The notes under the pieces: model-generated
What the model was told of the DNA's origin: nothing
Database searches by the model: none
Seen by the model: the letters and a program-made list of their open reading frames with translations, nothing else
From: Bdellovibrionales bacterium
GTDB taxonomy: Bacteria; Bdellovibrionota; UBA1018
Length of the DNA stretch: 64,000 nucleotides
Assembly: GCA_016786465.1 (NCBI GenBank)
Contig: JAEUWC010000010.1
Coordinates: 44,717-108,716 of the forward strand
Reading direction: 5' to 3'
Position numbers and translations under genes: made by a program
In this document: positions 17,164 to 25,838 of the stretch, in pieces
Layout: every line of letters starts with the position of its first letter
How positions within the stretch are numbered: the stretch's first letter is position 1

Positions 17164-17496
17164 ATGAATTTCACCACTGACAAAGACGAAGTCCGCGAAA
17201 TGCTCCGCAAACGGTACTTGGACCGTTTATCCGGCCGGCTGCGGAAAATGCGCAGGGATTTGGTTGCTCGGAACTGGTCGCAACTGAAAGACGACTGCAA
17301 ACAATTGGCCCAGAACGCCGAAAGTTTCGGATTCCCAGAACTTCGTGAAATTGCCGAACGCACGACCAAGTCCATTCCGGATCAAACACTTTCGCGTGCA
17401 AATCTTCCGCTGGAATCCCGCCGTCTTTTGGAAAACCTTTTGAATTCGATCGACGGGATTATTGCGACTTACGCGTTTCCGCGCCGAGACCAGTAA
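17164..17496 (+). CDS. small helical protein resembling an Hpt domain without the phospho-His
   Basis: 110 residues, almost entirely helical. NWSQLKDDCKQLAQNAESFG followed by FPELREIAE has the pattern of histidine phosphotransfer domains (helix with HxLKG, then FG and L.ELE), but in my alignment the His position is Lys46, so it could not relay phosphate. It may be a structural four-helix protein or a pseudo-Hpt. A good ribosome-binding site (AGGAAG) precedes the ATG. It follows tolB by 92 bases, where pal is often found. The 3' end overlaps the convergent glycosyltransferase gene by 38 bases. Hpt kinship is tentative. Confidence 0.6.
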   Translation: MNFTTDKDEVREMLRKRYLDRLSGRLRKMRRDLVARNWSQLKDDCKQLAQNAESFGFPELREIAERTTKSIPDQTLSRANLPLESRRLLENLLNSIDGIIATYAFPRRDQ

Positions 17497-19096
17497 CAAT
17501 TCGAAACTTTCGATGAGTTTCGTCATCGAAGTTCGGCAGCGCCGCCCGTCCTTGCAAAAGAATTTTTCCATAGGGAAACTTCCGACGCGTTTTGAAACGC
17601 CGCCATTCCAGAAACTGTATCCCAGGTTTTTCAGACCAGCCACCAGACTGCCACTGTTCGTCGGACAAAATCAGGTGACCGCCCTGGCGAACGAAGGCTT
17701 CTGCGTCTTCGATCGAACCTTTCCATCCAATTTCACGGTCGATTCCAAGACCGACATACGTTCTTTCGTTCCAAACATTCTTTCCTGGATCTAAATTCGC
17801 CACCTGAACTGTTGGATGGGCTTTTGACCACGCCACCAAATCCGCAAGATCGTGCGAACCCAGATCTGCGGCAGCGAATCGAAAAGACATCAGCACCAAA
17901 ATGACCGAAAACGCGAATCCTCTAAGGCGTCTTTTCCATGCAGCCCACAAAGCAAGAATTGAAGCGATCATCAATGCCGCGGCAACAAACCAACTGATCC
18001 ATTCGGCCCGGATCAAAAACGCCGAAGCAAAAACTGCAAGGCCCGCAATTCCGATTCCGGAAGATCGAAGCAACGCCACAAAGACCCGGTCATTTCGACA
18101 ATGGGTGATCGTCCAATCCAAAACCAACATCAGCGGTGGAACCAAGACGAATAGATAGGGCTTCACACGATAGGGATGAAGGCTGAAGAAAGCAAAGGCC
18201 GGCAGGACCCAACAGATGGCCAAGGTCCAAACATGGCTTAAAGGTCGGTGCGCGCGCACCAAGCGAAGGGCTCGAAGAACGCCAGGAATCAAAAGCAAGG
18301 TTCCTGGAAAAGCCCAGTAAAGCAGCGCACCCCAAAGGCCCAACGGGGTGCTGGCGTTCCCATTTTTCTTAGAAAATGTTTCCTGAACGAAGTACTGATC
18401 CCAGAAATTCTGCGGATCCATACGAAACATCGCCACATACCAAACCAATCCCACGCAGACACCCAAGAAGCCGGCGGCGTAAAACCGTCGATGGCGAATC
18501 ACCCACCAGTTTCCAGTCATGAAAAGGTAAAGAAGAAATCCAGCGACCCAAAACACGGAATAAACGGGGCTTTTCACCCAGGCATTCAAACCCGCAAAAA
18601 CGAAGGCCAAGAAAAGCGAAGGCCAATGCGTTCTGGCCAAAAACTGCAAAGCGAAAAACCACGCCAAGGCATCCATGAAGCAAAGCAGGATTTCCATTTG
18701 AGCGACGGTTCCAAAAACCCATGCACCGACGCTTGCCGCAAACCACAGCCCAGCGTTGGATGCGAATTCACGGCCTTGAAAGTGAAGTGAAATTTTTCCC
18801 AAGATCGCGCTGGTTCCAAGCAACGCCAGGACCGATGGAAGCAAGGCCGAGAAAAGGCCGACCCCGAAGATTTTCCAAGAAAGCAAAATCGACAAGTACT
18901 GAAGCGGCGGTTTCACGTAACTGGGTGCATCGAAAAGCAACGGCTGGAAAACCGACCCGGCGTTCCACATTTCTTGCGAAATCGCCAAGTAGACCTTCTG
19001 GTCGCCGGTTAAGGGCACAGTGTACAGTGAAAGACTGGCCAGGTAGGCCAAGAAAATCCAAATCAGATATCCAGGAAAAGTGAACGCATTTCGCAA
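17459..19096 (-). CDS. GT39/GT83-type membrane glycosyltransferase (ArnT/PMT-like)
   Basis: 545 residues with about 11 membrane helices in the first 430, then a C-terminal soluble domain. The N-terminal periplasmic loop shows LTGDQKVYLAISQEMW and DAPSYVKPPLQYL, matching the acidic and PPL motifs of polyprenyl-phosphate sugar transferases such as ArnT. These enzymes move a sugar from a lipid carrier to lipid A or a protein. The acceptor and donor here are unknown. TTG is the only upstream start that keeps the first helix intact. It is not next to the polysaccharide cluster at 49-54 kb. Confidence 0.8.
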   Translation of the reverse strand: MRNAFTFPGYLIWIFLAYLASLSLYTVPLTGDQKVYLAISQEMWNAGSVFQPLLFDAPSYVKPPLQYLSILLSWKIFGVGLFSALLPSVLALLGTSAILGKISLHFQGREFASNAGLWFAASVGAWVFGTVAQMEILLCFMDALAWFFALQFLARTHWPSLFLAFVFAGLNAWVKSPVYSVFWVAGFLLYLFMTGNWWVIRHRRFYAAGFLGVCVGLVWYVAMFRMDPQNFWDQYFVQETFSKKNGNASTPLGLWGALLYWAFPGTLLLIPGVLRALRLVRAHRPLSHVWTLAICWVLPAFAFFSLHPYRVKPYLFVLVPPLMLVLDWTITHCRNDRVFVALLRSSGIGIAGLAVFASAFLIRAEWISWFVAAALMIASILALWAAWKRRLRGFAFSVILVLMSFRFAAADLGSHDLADLVAWSKAHPTVQVANLDPGKNVWNERTYVGLGIDREIGWKGSIEDAEAFVRQGGHLILSDEQWQSGGWSEKPGIQFLEWRRFKTRRKFPYGKILLQGRAALPNFDDETHRKFRIVTGLGAETRKSQ

Positions 19097-19155
19097 GGCT
19101 GAAATCTAACTGATGACTCGTTGAAGGATCAACGAAAGAAAGATAGGATCGCGCC

Positions 19156-20439
19156 ATGAGCACAAATGATCGGATTGTCATCGTCGGTGGAGCCAGAACC
19201 CCTTTTGCGCGCGCACGGAGCGTGTACGCGAAAATGTCGCCAAGCGCCCTGGGCGGAATCGCACTTCGCGAAGCCACTGCGAAGGCAGGTTTGGACCCAA
19301 AACTGATTGATGAAGTTTACTTCGGAATCGTCAGTGCTCCAGCCGAAGGCAGCAACATCGCGCGGGAATCCCTTTTTGATTCCGGACTTCCTGCGACGAT
19401 TCCAAGCACGACGATCAACCGCTATTGCGCTTCTTCGATGGAAACCGCAGCTGGTATCGCTGCCAAGATCACTTCGGGACAAATTGAAATCGGAATTTCA
19501 GGCGGCGTCGAAAGCATTAGTTCGATCCGTGCACTTTTCAGCCAAAAGGCGACCGACTTTTTTCAAGACATCGCCAAAGCAAAAACCTTGGGTCAGCGCC
19601 TGGGCATGCTTTCCAAGTTCAGCCCTGCACTTTTGGCCCCACATGCTCCGGGGATCAAAGAACCCACCACCGGACTTTCGATGGGGCAGTCGGCTGACTT
19701 GATGGCACGTGAATTCAAAGTATCCCGCGAAGAACAAGACAAGTTCGCGGTCGAAAGTCACCACAAAGCTGCCGCCGCCTGGGAACGCGGGTTTTACAAA
19801 AGCCACGTCGTTGCAGTTTCAACCCCTGAAGGAAAAATCGTCGAACGCGATACCGATATTCGCGCTGACACTTCGGTTGAAAAGCTGGCGGGCCTTCGTC
19901 CTGTCTTTTACAAAGACGGAACCATCACGGCCGGAAACGCAAGCCCTTTGACTGACGGCGCGTCTGCGGTCCTTTTGATGAAAGAATCCAAGGCAAAAGA
20001 ATTGGGGCTTCCGATCTTGGGCGCGATTCGAAGCTATGCGGCTGCAGCCGTCGACATCAAGAAAGAACCCCTTCTGATTGGACCCGCATACGCGATGCCG
20101 CGCGCCTTAAAGACGGCAGGAATTCAGTGGAAGGACCTGGATATTTATGAATTTCACGAAGCATTTGCAGCCCAAGTGCTTTCAACGATTCGGGCTATCG
20201 AATCCAAGACCTGGTGCAAAGAAAAGCTGGGCCTGGATCAGCCGATCGCCCAGGTCGATCCGTCGAAGCTGAACGTCAATGGCGGTAGCATCCCGCTAGG
20301 GCACCCCTTCGGCGCCACCGGCGGCCGCTTGATACTACAAACGCTTCACGAACTTCGTGCACGCAAGAAGAACCTGGGAATCATTTCGGTTTGCGCCGCC
20401 GGCGGTTTGGGCAGCGTGATGGTCCTTGAAGCTGTCTAA
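19156..20439 (+). CDS. thiolase-family acetyl-CoA acyltransferase
   Basis: 427-residue thiolase. Acyl-accepting Cys91 in INRYCASSMETAAG, GNASPLTDGASA, catalytic His383 in PLGHPFGATGGR, and Cys413 in SVCAAGGLGSV complete the active site. It carries out acetyl-CoA condensation or the final thiolytic step of fatty-acid beta-oxidation. Length and the NRYC context are closer to the trifunctional-complex type (FadA/FadI) than to biosynthetic acetoacetyl-CoA thiolase, but no fadB/fadJ partner is beside it, so I give no symbol. It stands alone on the plus strand. Confidence 0.92.
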   Translation: MSTNDRIVIVGGARTPFARARSVYAKMSPSALGGIALREATAKAGLDPKLIDEVYFGIVSAPAEGSNIARESLFDSGLPATIPSTTINRYCASSMETAAGIAAKITSGQIEIGISGGVESISSIRALFSQKATDFFQDIAKAKTLGQRLGMLSKFSPALLAPHAPGIKEPTTGLSMGQSADLMAREFKVSREEQDKFAVESHHKAAAAWERGFYKSHVVAVSTPEGKIVERDTDIRADTSVEKLAGLRPVFYKDGTITAGNASPLTDGASAVLLMKESKAKELGLPILGAIRSYAAAAVDIKKEPLLIGPAYAMPRALKTAGIQWKDLDIYEFHEAFAAQVLSTIRAIESKTWCKEKLGLDQPIAQVDPSKLNVNGGSIPLGHPFGATGGRLILQTLHELRARKKNLGIISVCAAGGLGSVMVLEAV

Positions 20440-20543
20440 GTTTTAGACACCTGCAGATTTCCGGGTCGGAATCCTGGAAATCCCCGAAATATAAGGGCCT
20501 TCCATCGCTAAAGATCTGGACCTTGGATTGCAAAGTCCTTGGT

Positions 20544-21134
20544 ATGAAGAATCGATCTTTTGCCCCTTTGGCCGTCGCGATTTCGTTGGGAACCTTCTTG
20601 GCTTCAAGCTTCGCCCACGCCTATTCGACCTACCCCCGGGAATTTGTGGGTAAGATTCTAACTTTTCAACGCGACGTCGACCTAGACGAAGAACACTTTA
20701 TTTCCGCCGAAATCGGAACTGAAGGCGTTGGTTATTCGATGAGCCCTGACGGCGTCATGTGTGAATTTTCAAAAGGTTGGGCGCACCTGGCGCACCCCAA
20801 GCTGGAACGTGATTTTTTTGGCCCCGGCGCGACCTTGTTGGACGAATCTTCGCAGTACGAAATCACGAAAGTGGAACGAAACACCAGTTCATTGAAAGAT
20901 TCCGAAGGTTACCCGGGTACGATTAGCGTGATTCTGCGCTTAGAAGCGCTGGACCCATTATCCCGACCCAGCCAAGTTTTTCTGTACTGCTGGAGCGCAA
21001 ACTACGGAACCACCGAAGACGAACGACTTTTTATGGCGCAGTTTGATCTAGAACGAACTTTGAATCACAAGAAGAAGACCGTGAAGTTTCGTGACGGTCC
21101 ACGCTTTGAAGAAAAACAAAAGCCTACTTCTTAG
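20544..21134 (+). CDS. secreted hypothetical protein
   Basis: 196 residues from the ATG at 20544, which gives a good signal peptide (MKNRSFAPLAVAISLG, ending SFAHA). An in-frame TTG at 20523 would put seven polar residues before it and was rejected. The mature part has two Cys residues (VMCEF and FLYCW, probably a disulfide) and a predicted beta-rich fold. I recognise no family. Upstream, an inverted repeat GATTTCC...GGAAATC (20457-20483) separates it from the thiolase and may be a weak terminator, without a U-run. The 3' end overlaps the convergent serine hydrolase by 11 bases. Confidence 0.7.
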   Translation: MKNRSFAPLAVAISLGTFLASSFAHAYSTYPREFVGKILTFQRDVDLDEEHFISAEIGTEGVGYSMSPDGVMCEFSKGWAHLAHPKLERDFFGPGATLLDESSQYEITKVERNTSSLKDSEGYPGTISVILRLEALDPLSRPSQVFLYCWSANYGTTEDERLFMAQFDLERTLNHKKKTVKFRDGPRFEEKQKPTS

Positions 21135-22341
21135 TCCAAGCAATCGTGGCAATCGCCCGGCGAAGGTTCTGAATTTCGACAGCTGAAGCTGCTGTTTCGA
21201 CCGGATACGTGCGATTGGTCAGGATCAAAACCGCGAAGTCTTCCCCAGGCTGAATCCAAATCGAAGTACCGGTAAATCCGGTGTGCCCAAAACCGCCTTG
21301 AATCGGGCCCCGGGCCGAATCGCTGATCGGGCTAGTGATATCCCAGCCCCATCCACGGCCTTCTGCTACAGGAATTCCCGTTGCTGTGGTCGCTGACTGA
21401 AAGTGCCCCGCATCGACCCATGAAGGTTGCTGAATCCAAAATTCAGAAAACTTCATCAGATCTTCCAGGGTCGAAAAATATCCGGCGTGACCCGCAACCC
21501 CACCCAAGGCCCAAGCCATGGGGTCATGTGTTTGCCCGGCGGGAATTGCCGAAAGCGTCGGGACAACGCGCGTGTTGGGGTAGCTTTTCAAAAGCTGGGC
21601 GATTCCAGGTTGCGGAACCGTTCGAATCATTCCCATTCTTCGAAAGCCTTCTAGGCCAACCCATTCGTCAAAATCCAAGCCCATCGGCGCAAGCACGCCC
21701 TTTAGGGTTTCACGAAGTACGATCATGGAAATGTCGGCGTAGCGGTATTCCGCTGCAGGTTCAGACCGAAGAGCCAGGCCCGAAAAAAGAGCAAATGGGT
21801 CGATCCCCTTTTGGCGCGCAAAATCGATTGCCGAAATGGGGACCAGGTCACGGTAACCGGACCGATGACGAAGCAGGTGGTCATACTGAATCTTGGATTT
21901 CAATGCGCAGATCTTTGGATCGGGTGGGTCCAGTTTTGGCCAGCTGGATTCTTTTGGAAGATCCGGAAGTCGATCCGTCACCCAAAGGCAGTCATAGACC
22001 TGAGGCAAGGAAGCTTCGATTGAATCATCCGGCTTGACGTAGCCTTTTTGAAACGAAAGCAGCGCCGCCGTAGTGGTCGCAACCACTTTGCTTAAAGACG
22101 CTAGGTCATAAAGGGATTCATGCGAAGCCGCGCCAAAATGCTTTTGGTAAACCCACTTGCCACGAATTCGTATCGCAACAGATGCTGACTTTCCGGCCGT
22201 CACGGTCGCCGGTAGCGCCGGTACCAGTTTCGCGACTTCTGCGTCGACTTTCGCCGCATCCGCAGCCGTCCAGCTTCCCCAAGCCAGACTGGAAGCAAAT
22301 ACGGACGCTAATCCGATGAAGGATACCAACCCTTGAATCAT
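21124..22341 (-). CDS. beta-lactamase-fold serine hydrolase, secreted
   Basis: 405 residues from the ATG that overlaps the upstream gene by four bases (ATGA); this start gives the signal peptide MIQGLVSFIGLASVFASSLA. The S-x-x-K motif is SLSK (Ser82-Lys85), the second motif region is AEYRYADIS (Tyr-x-Ala in place of Tyr-x-Asn), and HTGFTGTSIW provides the third H/K-T-G-like box. The family (PBP4*/EstB/class C-like) includes D-aminopeptidases, esterases and murein-peptide hydrolases. The substrate is unknown. It is third in a coupled run with a DUF4862-like protein and a ceramidase. Confidence 0.88.
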   Translation of the reverse strand: MIQGLVSFIGLASVFASSLAWGSWTAADAAKVDAEVAKLVPALPATVTAGKSASVAIRIRGKWVYQKHFGAASHESLYDLASLSKVVATTTAALLSFQKGYVKPDDSIEASLPQVYDCLWVTDRLPDLPKESSWPKLDPPDPKICALKSKIQYDHLLRHRSGYRDLVPISAIDFARQKGIDPFALFSGLALRSEPAAEYRYADISMIVLRETLKGVLAPMGLDFDEWVGLEGFRRMGMIRTVPQPGIAQLLKSYPNTRVVPTLSAIPAGQTHDPMAWALGGVAGHAGYFSTLEDLMKFSEFWIQQPSWVDAGHFQSATTATGIPVAEGRGWGWDITSPISDSARGPIQGGFGHTGFTGTSIWIQPGEDFAVLILTNRTYPVETAASAVEIQNLRRAIATIAWTKK

Positions 22342-23201
22342 CCCAATTCCCCTAAAAACCGATGCACGTCCTTTAACCAATCGACCCGCTGTTCCAAAGA
22401 TAAAGTTTTGGGCAAAACCTGAATCTTTGCGCCAAACCAAGAAACCCCGGCTAGCCTAAGCTGTTCTACGCATTCCCGGACCCGATCCTTGGACATCAGT
22501 GACGCCGAATCCTGGGCAATTCCCTGAAAGCCTGGGCCAAAAGGCGCATGAGAATCTGCCCAGTTTCCATAGACTTCGCTGGCGGAACAGACCCCCGAAA
22601 AGACGATCCCACCCAAAAGTCCGTGTTCGCGAAGCCGCACCAGGTGGCGTCTGGGTTCATCTGCAGACCGGGCTTCAAGCGCGCTTCGCCCCCAATTGAT
22701 CAAGATCCGGGCGGGGAATCCGGTTTCCTGAATCGCCTGGATTTCAGAATCCAAATCCAAGAACCCCTTGGCAAAGCCAGGAGCGAATCGATCGCAATGT
22801 TCCAGCAAAAGCGCGGGGCCCGAATCAGAAACCACGGGTGCCAAATCCAAAAGCGAACGCCGAAACGCTTGAACATCGGGGCTTCTGGGACCGCTGTGAA
22901 ATTCAAAAAAGTCGACGTGGCGACAAAGTTCATAGGCTTTTTTGAAATCAGCCACCGCCTGGCGACGTCCGACTTCATCTGCGGACGCCAATCCGTAGCC
23001 GGCTTGGGTTTGAATTCGATCCATCAAAGATGGAAGGCCCGTGATCGCAATCGGGCCGCGAATCTTTGCACGATTCAGATTCACCGAATCCATCCACGAA
23101 ATCGGGACTTCGATTCCCGCATCGCCCAGACCCCAATCGCTCCAACCCGAAAGTAATTCAGGTGACGAAAAAGCTGCGTATGGGGCCAAGACTTTCTTCA
23201 C
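22338..23201 (-). CDS. DUF4862-like protein, probable TIM barrel
   Basis: 287 residues from a GTG that overlaps the ceramidase stop by four bases (GTGA). A longer frame from 23357 would overlap that gene by 160 bases and was rejected. The sequence has segments I associate from memory with DUF4862: LPSLMDRIQ, YGLASADEVGRRQA, FFEFHSGPR, LLLEHCDRF and INWGRSALEARSADEP. The HCD, EFH and NWGRS positions look like barrel-end active-site residues, as in xylose-isomerase-like TIM barrels. No function is established for the family to my knowledge. No signal peptide, so it is cytoplasmic while its two operon partners are membrane-bound and exported. Confidence 0.7.
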   Translation of the reverse strand: MKKVLAPYAAFSSPELLSGWSDWGLGDAGIEVPISWMDSVNLNRAKIRGPIAITGLPSLMDRIQTQAGYGLASADEVGRRQAVADFKKAYELCRHVDFFEFHSGPRSPDVQAFRRSLLDLAPVVSDSGPALLLEHCDRFAPGFAKGFLDLDSEIQAIQETGFPARILINWGRSALEARSADEPRRHLVRLREHGLLGGIVFSGVCSASEVYGNWADSHAPFGPGFQGIAQDSASLMSKDRVRECVEQLRLAGVSWFGAKIQVLPKTLSLEQRVDWLKDVHRFLGELG

Positions 23202-23899
23202 CGTTTCGCCCCAAATTGCCGGTAAAAAAGATACACTAACCCACCCGCCGTGGCCGTACCCAGATGCCAGACGGCGTGCCATTGAAACCAGTGACGATCG
23301 GGATCGCACCAAACCCGAGTGATATCCAGGATCCAAACCGTTTGCGCCACCGCCCAAGTCAAAAGCGCATAAGTCAGGTAGCGGTAATTGGGCTTTTGCT
23401 TTTTTCGCAAAAATCCAAATTCCAAAGTAATTCCGAAAATGCAGATCAGCGCGAATTCAAAAATTCCAAGGGTCGGAAAAATCAAAAGAAGGATCAACGC
23501 CACCCCGGTGGTCGCCCAATAAACGGGCAGAACTTGATCCGAACGTATCCAACCCAGGCGCTTCAAATTCATGGCCACAAAAAGTGCAGCGATCAGAAAC
23601 ATCGATCCCAGATCTCCGACCTGCCCCACCCAAGTGTAGGAAGCGTGATAGAAACCCGAAAGAAGTCCAATCAGCATCAGAATGGGCCCAACGGATCGAA
23701 GGAAATCCCCAGGCGCCGAATTTTTTTTCGAATCGCGATAAACCCAAATGCCCCAAATCACAAAAGCCAAGTTTGAAACGGTGTTCGCGGGCGCTGTGAT
23801 CCAACTACAAAGACTGGCTTCGCAAAAAGCCAAGGTGGGCCTTGCCCAATCGGACCAGGGACACCCTGCGGGTAACGGATGAAGTGCGGCTGAAATCAT
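23198..23899 (-). CDS. alkaline ceramidase-family integral membrane amidase (CREST superfamily)
   Basis: 233 residues, about seven membrane helices. All five zinc-amidase positions known from human ACER3 are kept with the same spacing: Ser81 and His85 (SGFYHASY), Asp96 (VGDLGSMF, 11 after His85), and His208/His212 (WHAVWHLG). The N-terminal FCEAS and NTVSNLAF motifs also match ceramidases. These enzymes split ceramide into sphingosine and a fatty acid. Sphingophosphonolipids have been described from Bdellovibrio-group bacteria, and predators could also meet foreign lipids; the substrate here is inference. First gene of a three-gene coupled minus-strand run. Confidence 0.88.
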   Translation of the reverse strand: MISAALHPLPAGCPWSDWARPTLAFCEASLCSWITAPANTVSNLAFVIWGIWVYRDSKKNSAPGDFLRSVGPILMLIGLLSGFYHASYTWVGQVGDLGSMFLIAALFVAMNLKRLGWIRSDQVLPVYWATTGVALILLLIFPTLGIFEFALICIFGITLEFGFLRKKQKPNYRYLTYALLTWAVAQTVWILDITRVWCDPDRHWFQWHAVWHLGTATAGGLVYLFYRQFGAKR

Positions 23900-24050
23900 A
23901 CCTAGGTCTTAGATCATTGAATCGTGAACTGGGTCAGAAATTTCAGGGTGACCCCGGCTTAAGTCGACCTCAATCCGAATCAGATCAATTTTAGCCCCTG
24001 ACCATCTAAAAAAGCACACCTATCTATATGATATTACTGGGTTAAAATAA

Positions 24051-24102
24051 TTGATGCAATGCATCAAATCTCGGGTTGACCGGTTCATGAAAAAATTATA
24101 GG
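24051..24102 (+). promoter_or_regulatory. operator-like palindrome with promoter-like elements
   Basis: A perfect dyad TTGATGC-aat-GCATCAA (24051-24067) lies about 85 bases upstream of the sigma-54 activator gene. Nine bases further is TTGACC (24076-24081), followed after 15 bases by TATAGG (24097-24102), a plausible though short-spaced sigma-70 promoter. The spacing puts the dyad just upstream of the -35. No -24/-12 sigma-54 element was seen here. The rest of the 253-base intergenic region is A/T-rich and otherwise featureless. Confidence 0.45.
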
Positions 24103-24152
24103 TTCCAAGGCGTCAAAGCGTGTAAAAAACGCAGGACTCAACCCAAGGAAGT

Positions 24153-25790
24153 ATGAAAAATAATCCTGATCTTTCAAAACTCGAGATTCAACTGCGATTG
24201 CTCAACGAGCTTTCGACGAATCTTCAAGGCTTGATTCAAAGCGATCGATTTTTTCATGACGTGGTCGAACTGATCCAAAATCAATTCGATTACTACGCGC
24301 TTCAAATTTGGTCGGTCAAAAAAGAAGACGATCGCGACGTCGCGACTCTTCGTTCGCAGTCAGGCGCGTATTCGCGCCACTTCGAAGTCGGCACCCGCCT
24401 GGAACACCACGAAGGAATCATCGGCGCGGTTCTGAATTCCCATAAAAGTTACCTAGCCAATGACGTCAGCCAAGACCCTCATTATACAAATCTTTCATTG
24501 CCGGTTTCGTCGCGTTCCCAGCTGACCGTACCGATCACCAAGGATCAAGTCGTTCTGGGAATTCTAAGCGTCGAATCCGAAATCGCAAACGCGTTTGACG
24601 AAGATGACGTGATCACTTTGGAAGCTGTCGCCGGACAAGTCGCCGTCGCGATTGAAAATCGCCGGCTTTACAAAGAAGTGAAGCTTTTCAACAAGACCCT
24701 TCAAGACACGGTTGAAGAAAAAACCCGCGAACTTCGCGTGGCGCATGAACGCATTTTGGATCAGCAAAAGCTTCTTCAACGTGAAAACAAAGCCCTAAAA
24801 ACCCTGGTGAATCAGGACGGAAAAGGGATGGATATCATCGGCCAAAGCCCTTCGATCATGGCCGTCATCCAGATGGTGGACAAGATCGCGCCAACCGTTG
24901 CCACAGTCTTGATTCAAGGCGAAAGCGGCACCGGCAAGGAACTGATCGCTCGCCGCTTGCATTACAAGTCGGACCGTTCGCAAAAGCCTTACGTCACCGT
25001 GAACTGCGGCGCCCTTCAGGAATCTTTGTTAGAGAGCGAACTTTTTGGACACGAAAAGGGTGCCTTCACCGGAGCCATCAGCCAGAAGATGGGGCTTTGT
25101 GAAACCGCAGACGGCGGAACACTTTTCATGGATGAAATCGGCGAAATGTCGCTGGGAATCCAAGCCAAGCTTCTTCGCTTTCTACAAGAAGGCGAATTCT
25201 ACCGCATTGGTGGCAAGCGCCCGATCAAGGTCAATGTTCGCGTGGTCAGCGCCACGAACCGCGACCTGGAAATCGAAGTCAAAGGCGGACGTTTCCGTGA
25301 AGATCTATTCTATCGTTTGAACACGATCACGCTTCGAATGCCGCCGCTTCGGAAGCGAAAAGAAGACATTCCAGTCTTGGTCGATTACTTCCTGAAGAAT
25401 TCACGCTTTGGCGGATCCGCGCACCACATTCGTCGCATCGATCCGCGCGTGATGGACGCCTTTCAGAACTATTCCTGGCCCGGAAACATCCGCGAACTTC
25501 AGAACACGATCGAACGCCTTAAGATTCTGGCCGAAAACAACGAAATCAAACTGGAAGACATCCCTTTCAATATCCGCGTTCCAAAAGCCCGTACTGAAGC
25601 CGGTCTAGAAACTTTGATCGACATGCCTTTGGACGAAGTCGAAAAAGGCCATATTTTACGCACCCTTGCCTATCATCAAGGCAATAAGACCAAAACCGCC
25701 CACAGCCTGGGAATCACGATCAAGACTCTTTACAACAAGCTGCACCGCTACGGCGTGATCGAGTCCCCTGCCCCGCAAGCACAAATCTAA
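24153..25790 (+). CDS. sigma-54-dependent transcription activator with GAF sensor
   Basis: 545 residues. GAF domain (about 25-172) as the input, a coiled-coil linker (172-215), the AAA+ sigma-54 activation domain (225-465) with Walker A GESGTGKE (256-263), the sigma-54-contacting GAFTGA loop (303-308), Walker B GGTLFMDE (321-328) and the arginine-finger region, then a Fis-type helix-turn-helix (about 505-540: KTAHSLGITIKTLYNKLHRYG region). It remodels RpoN polymerase at -24/-12 promoters. The ligand is unknown. ATG start with GGAAG four bases upstream. No cognate kinase is adjacent and there is no receiver domain, so the input is probably a small molecule. Confidence 0.94.
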   Translation: MKNNPDLSKLEIQLRLLNELSTNLQGLIQSDRFFHDVVELIQNQFDYYALQIWSVKKEDDRDVATLRSQSGAYSRHFEVGTRLEHHEGIIGAVLNSHKSYLANDVSQDPHYTNLSLPVSSRSQLTVPITKDQVVLGILSVESEIANAFDEDDVITLEAVAGQVAVAIENRRLYKEVKLFNKTLQDTVEEKTRELRVAHERILDQQKLLQRENKALKTLVNQDGKGMDIIGQSPSIMAVIQMVDKIAPTVATVLIQGESGTGKELIARRLHYKSDRSQKPYVTVNCGALQESLLESELFGHEKGAFTGAISQKMGLCETADGGTLFMDEIGEMSLGIQAKLLRFLQEGEFYRIGGKRPIKVNVRVVSATNRDLEIEVKGGRFREDLFYRLNTITLRMPPLRKRKEDIPVLVDYFLKNSRFGGSAHHIRRIDPRVMDAFQNYSWPGNIRELQNTIERLKILAENNEIKLEDIPFNIRVPKARTEAGLETLIDMPLDEVEKGHILRTLAYHQGNKTKTAHSLGITIKTLYNKLHRYGVIESPAPQAQI

Positions 25791-25838
25791 GTTTCTATTG
25801 CAATCGGACTGATCATCAGCCACAGATGGGAACCACCT

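Noticed and set aside
21381..22037. Plus-strand frame of 218 codons antisense to the serine hydrolase
   Set aside because: Shadow composition and no recognisable start context; the catalytic SxxK gene explains the region.
22548..23156. Plus-strand frame of 202 codons antisense to the DUF4862-like gene
   Set aside because: No motif and complete overlap with a conserved-looking gene.
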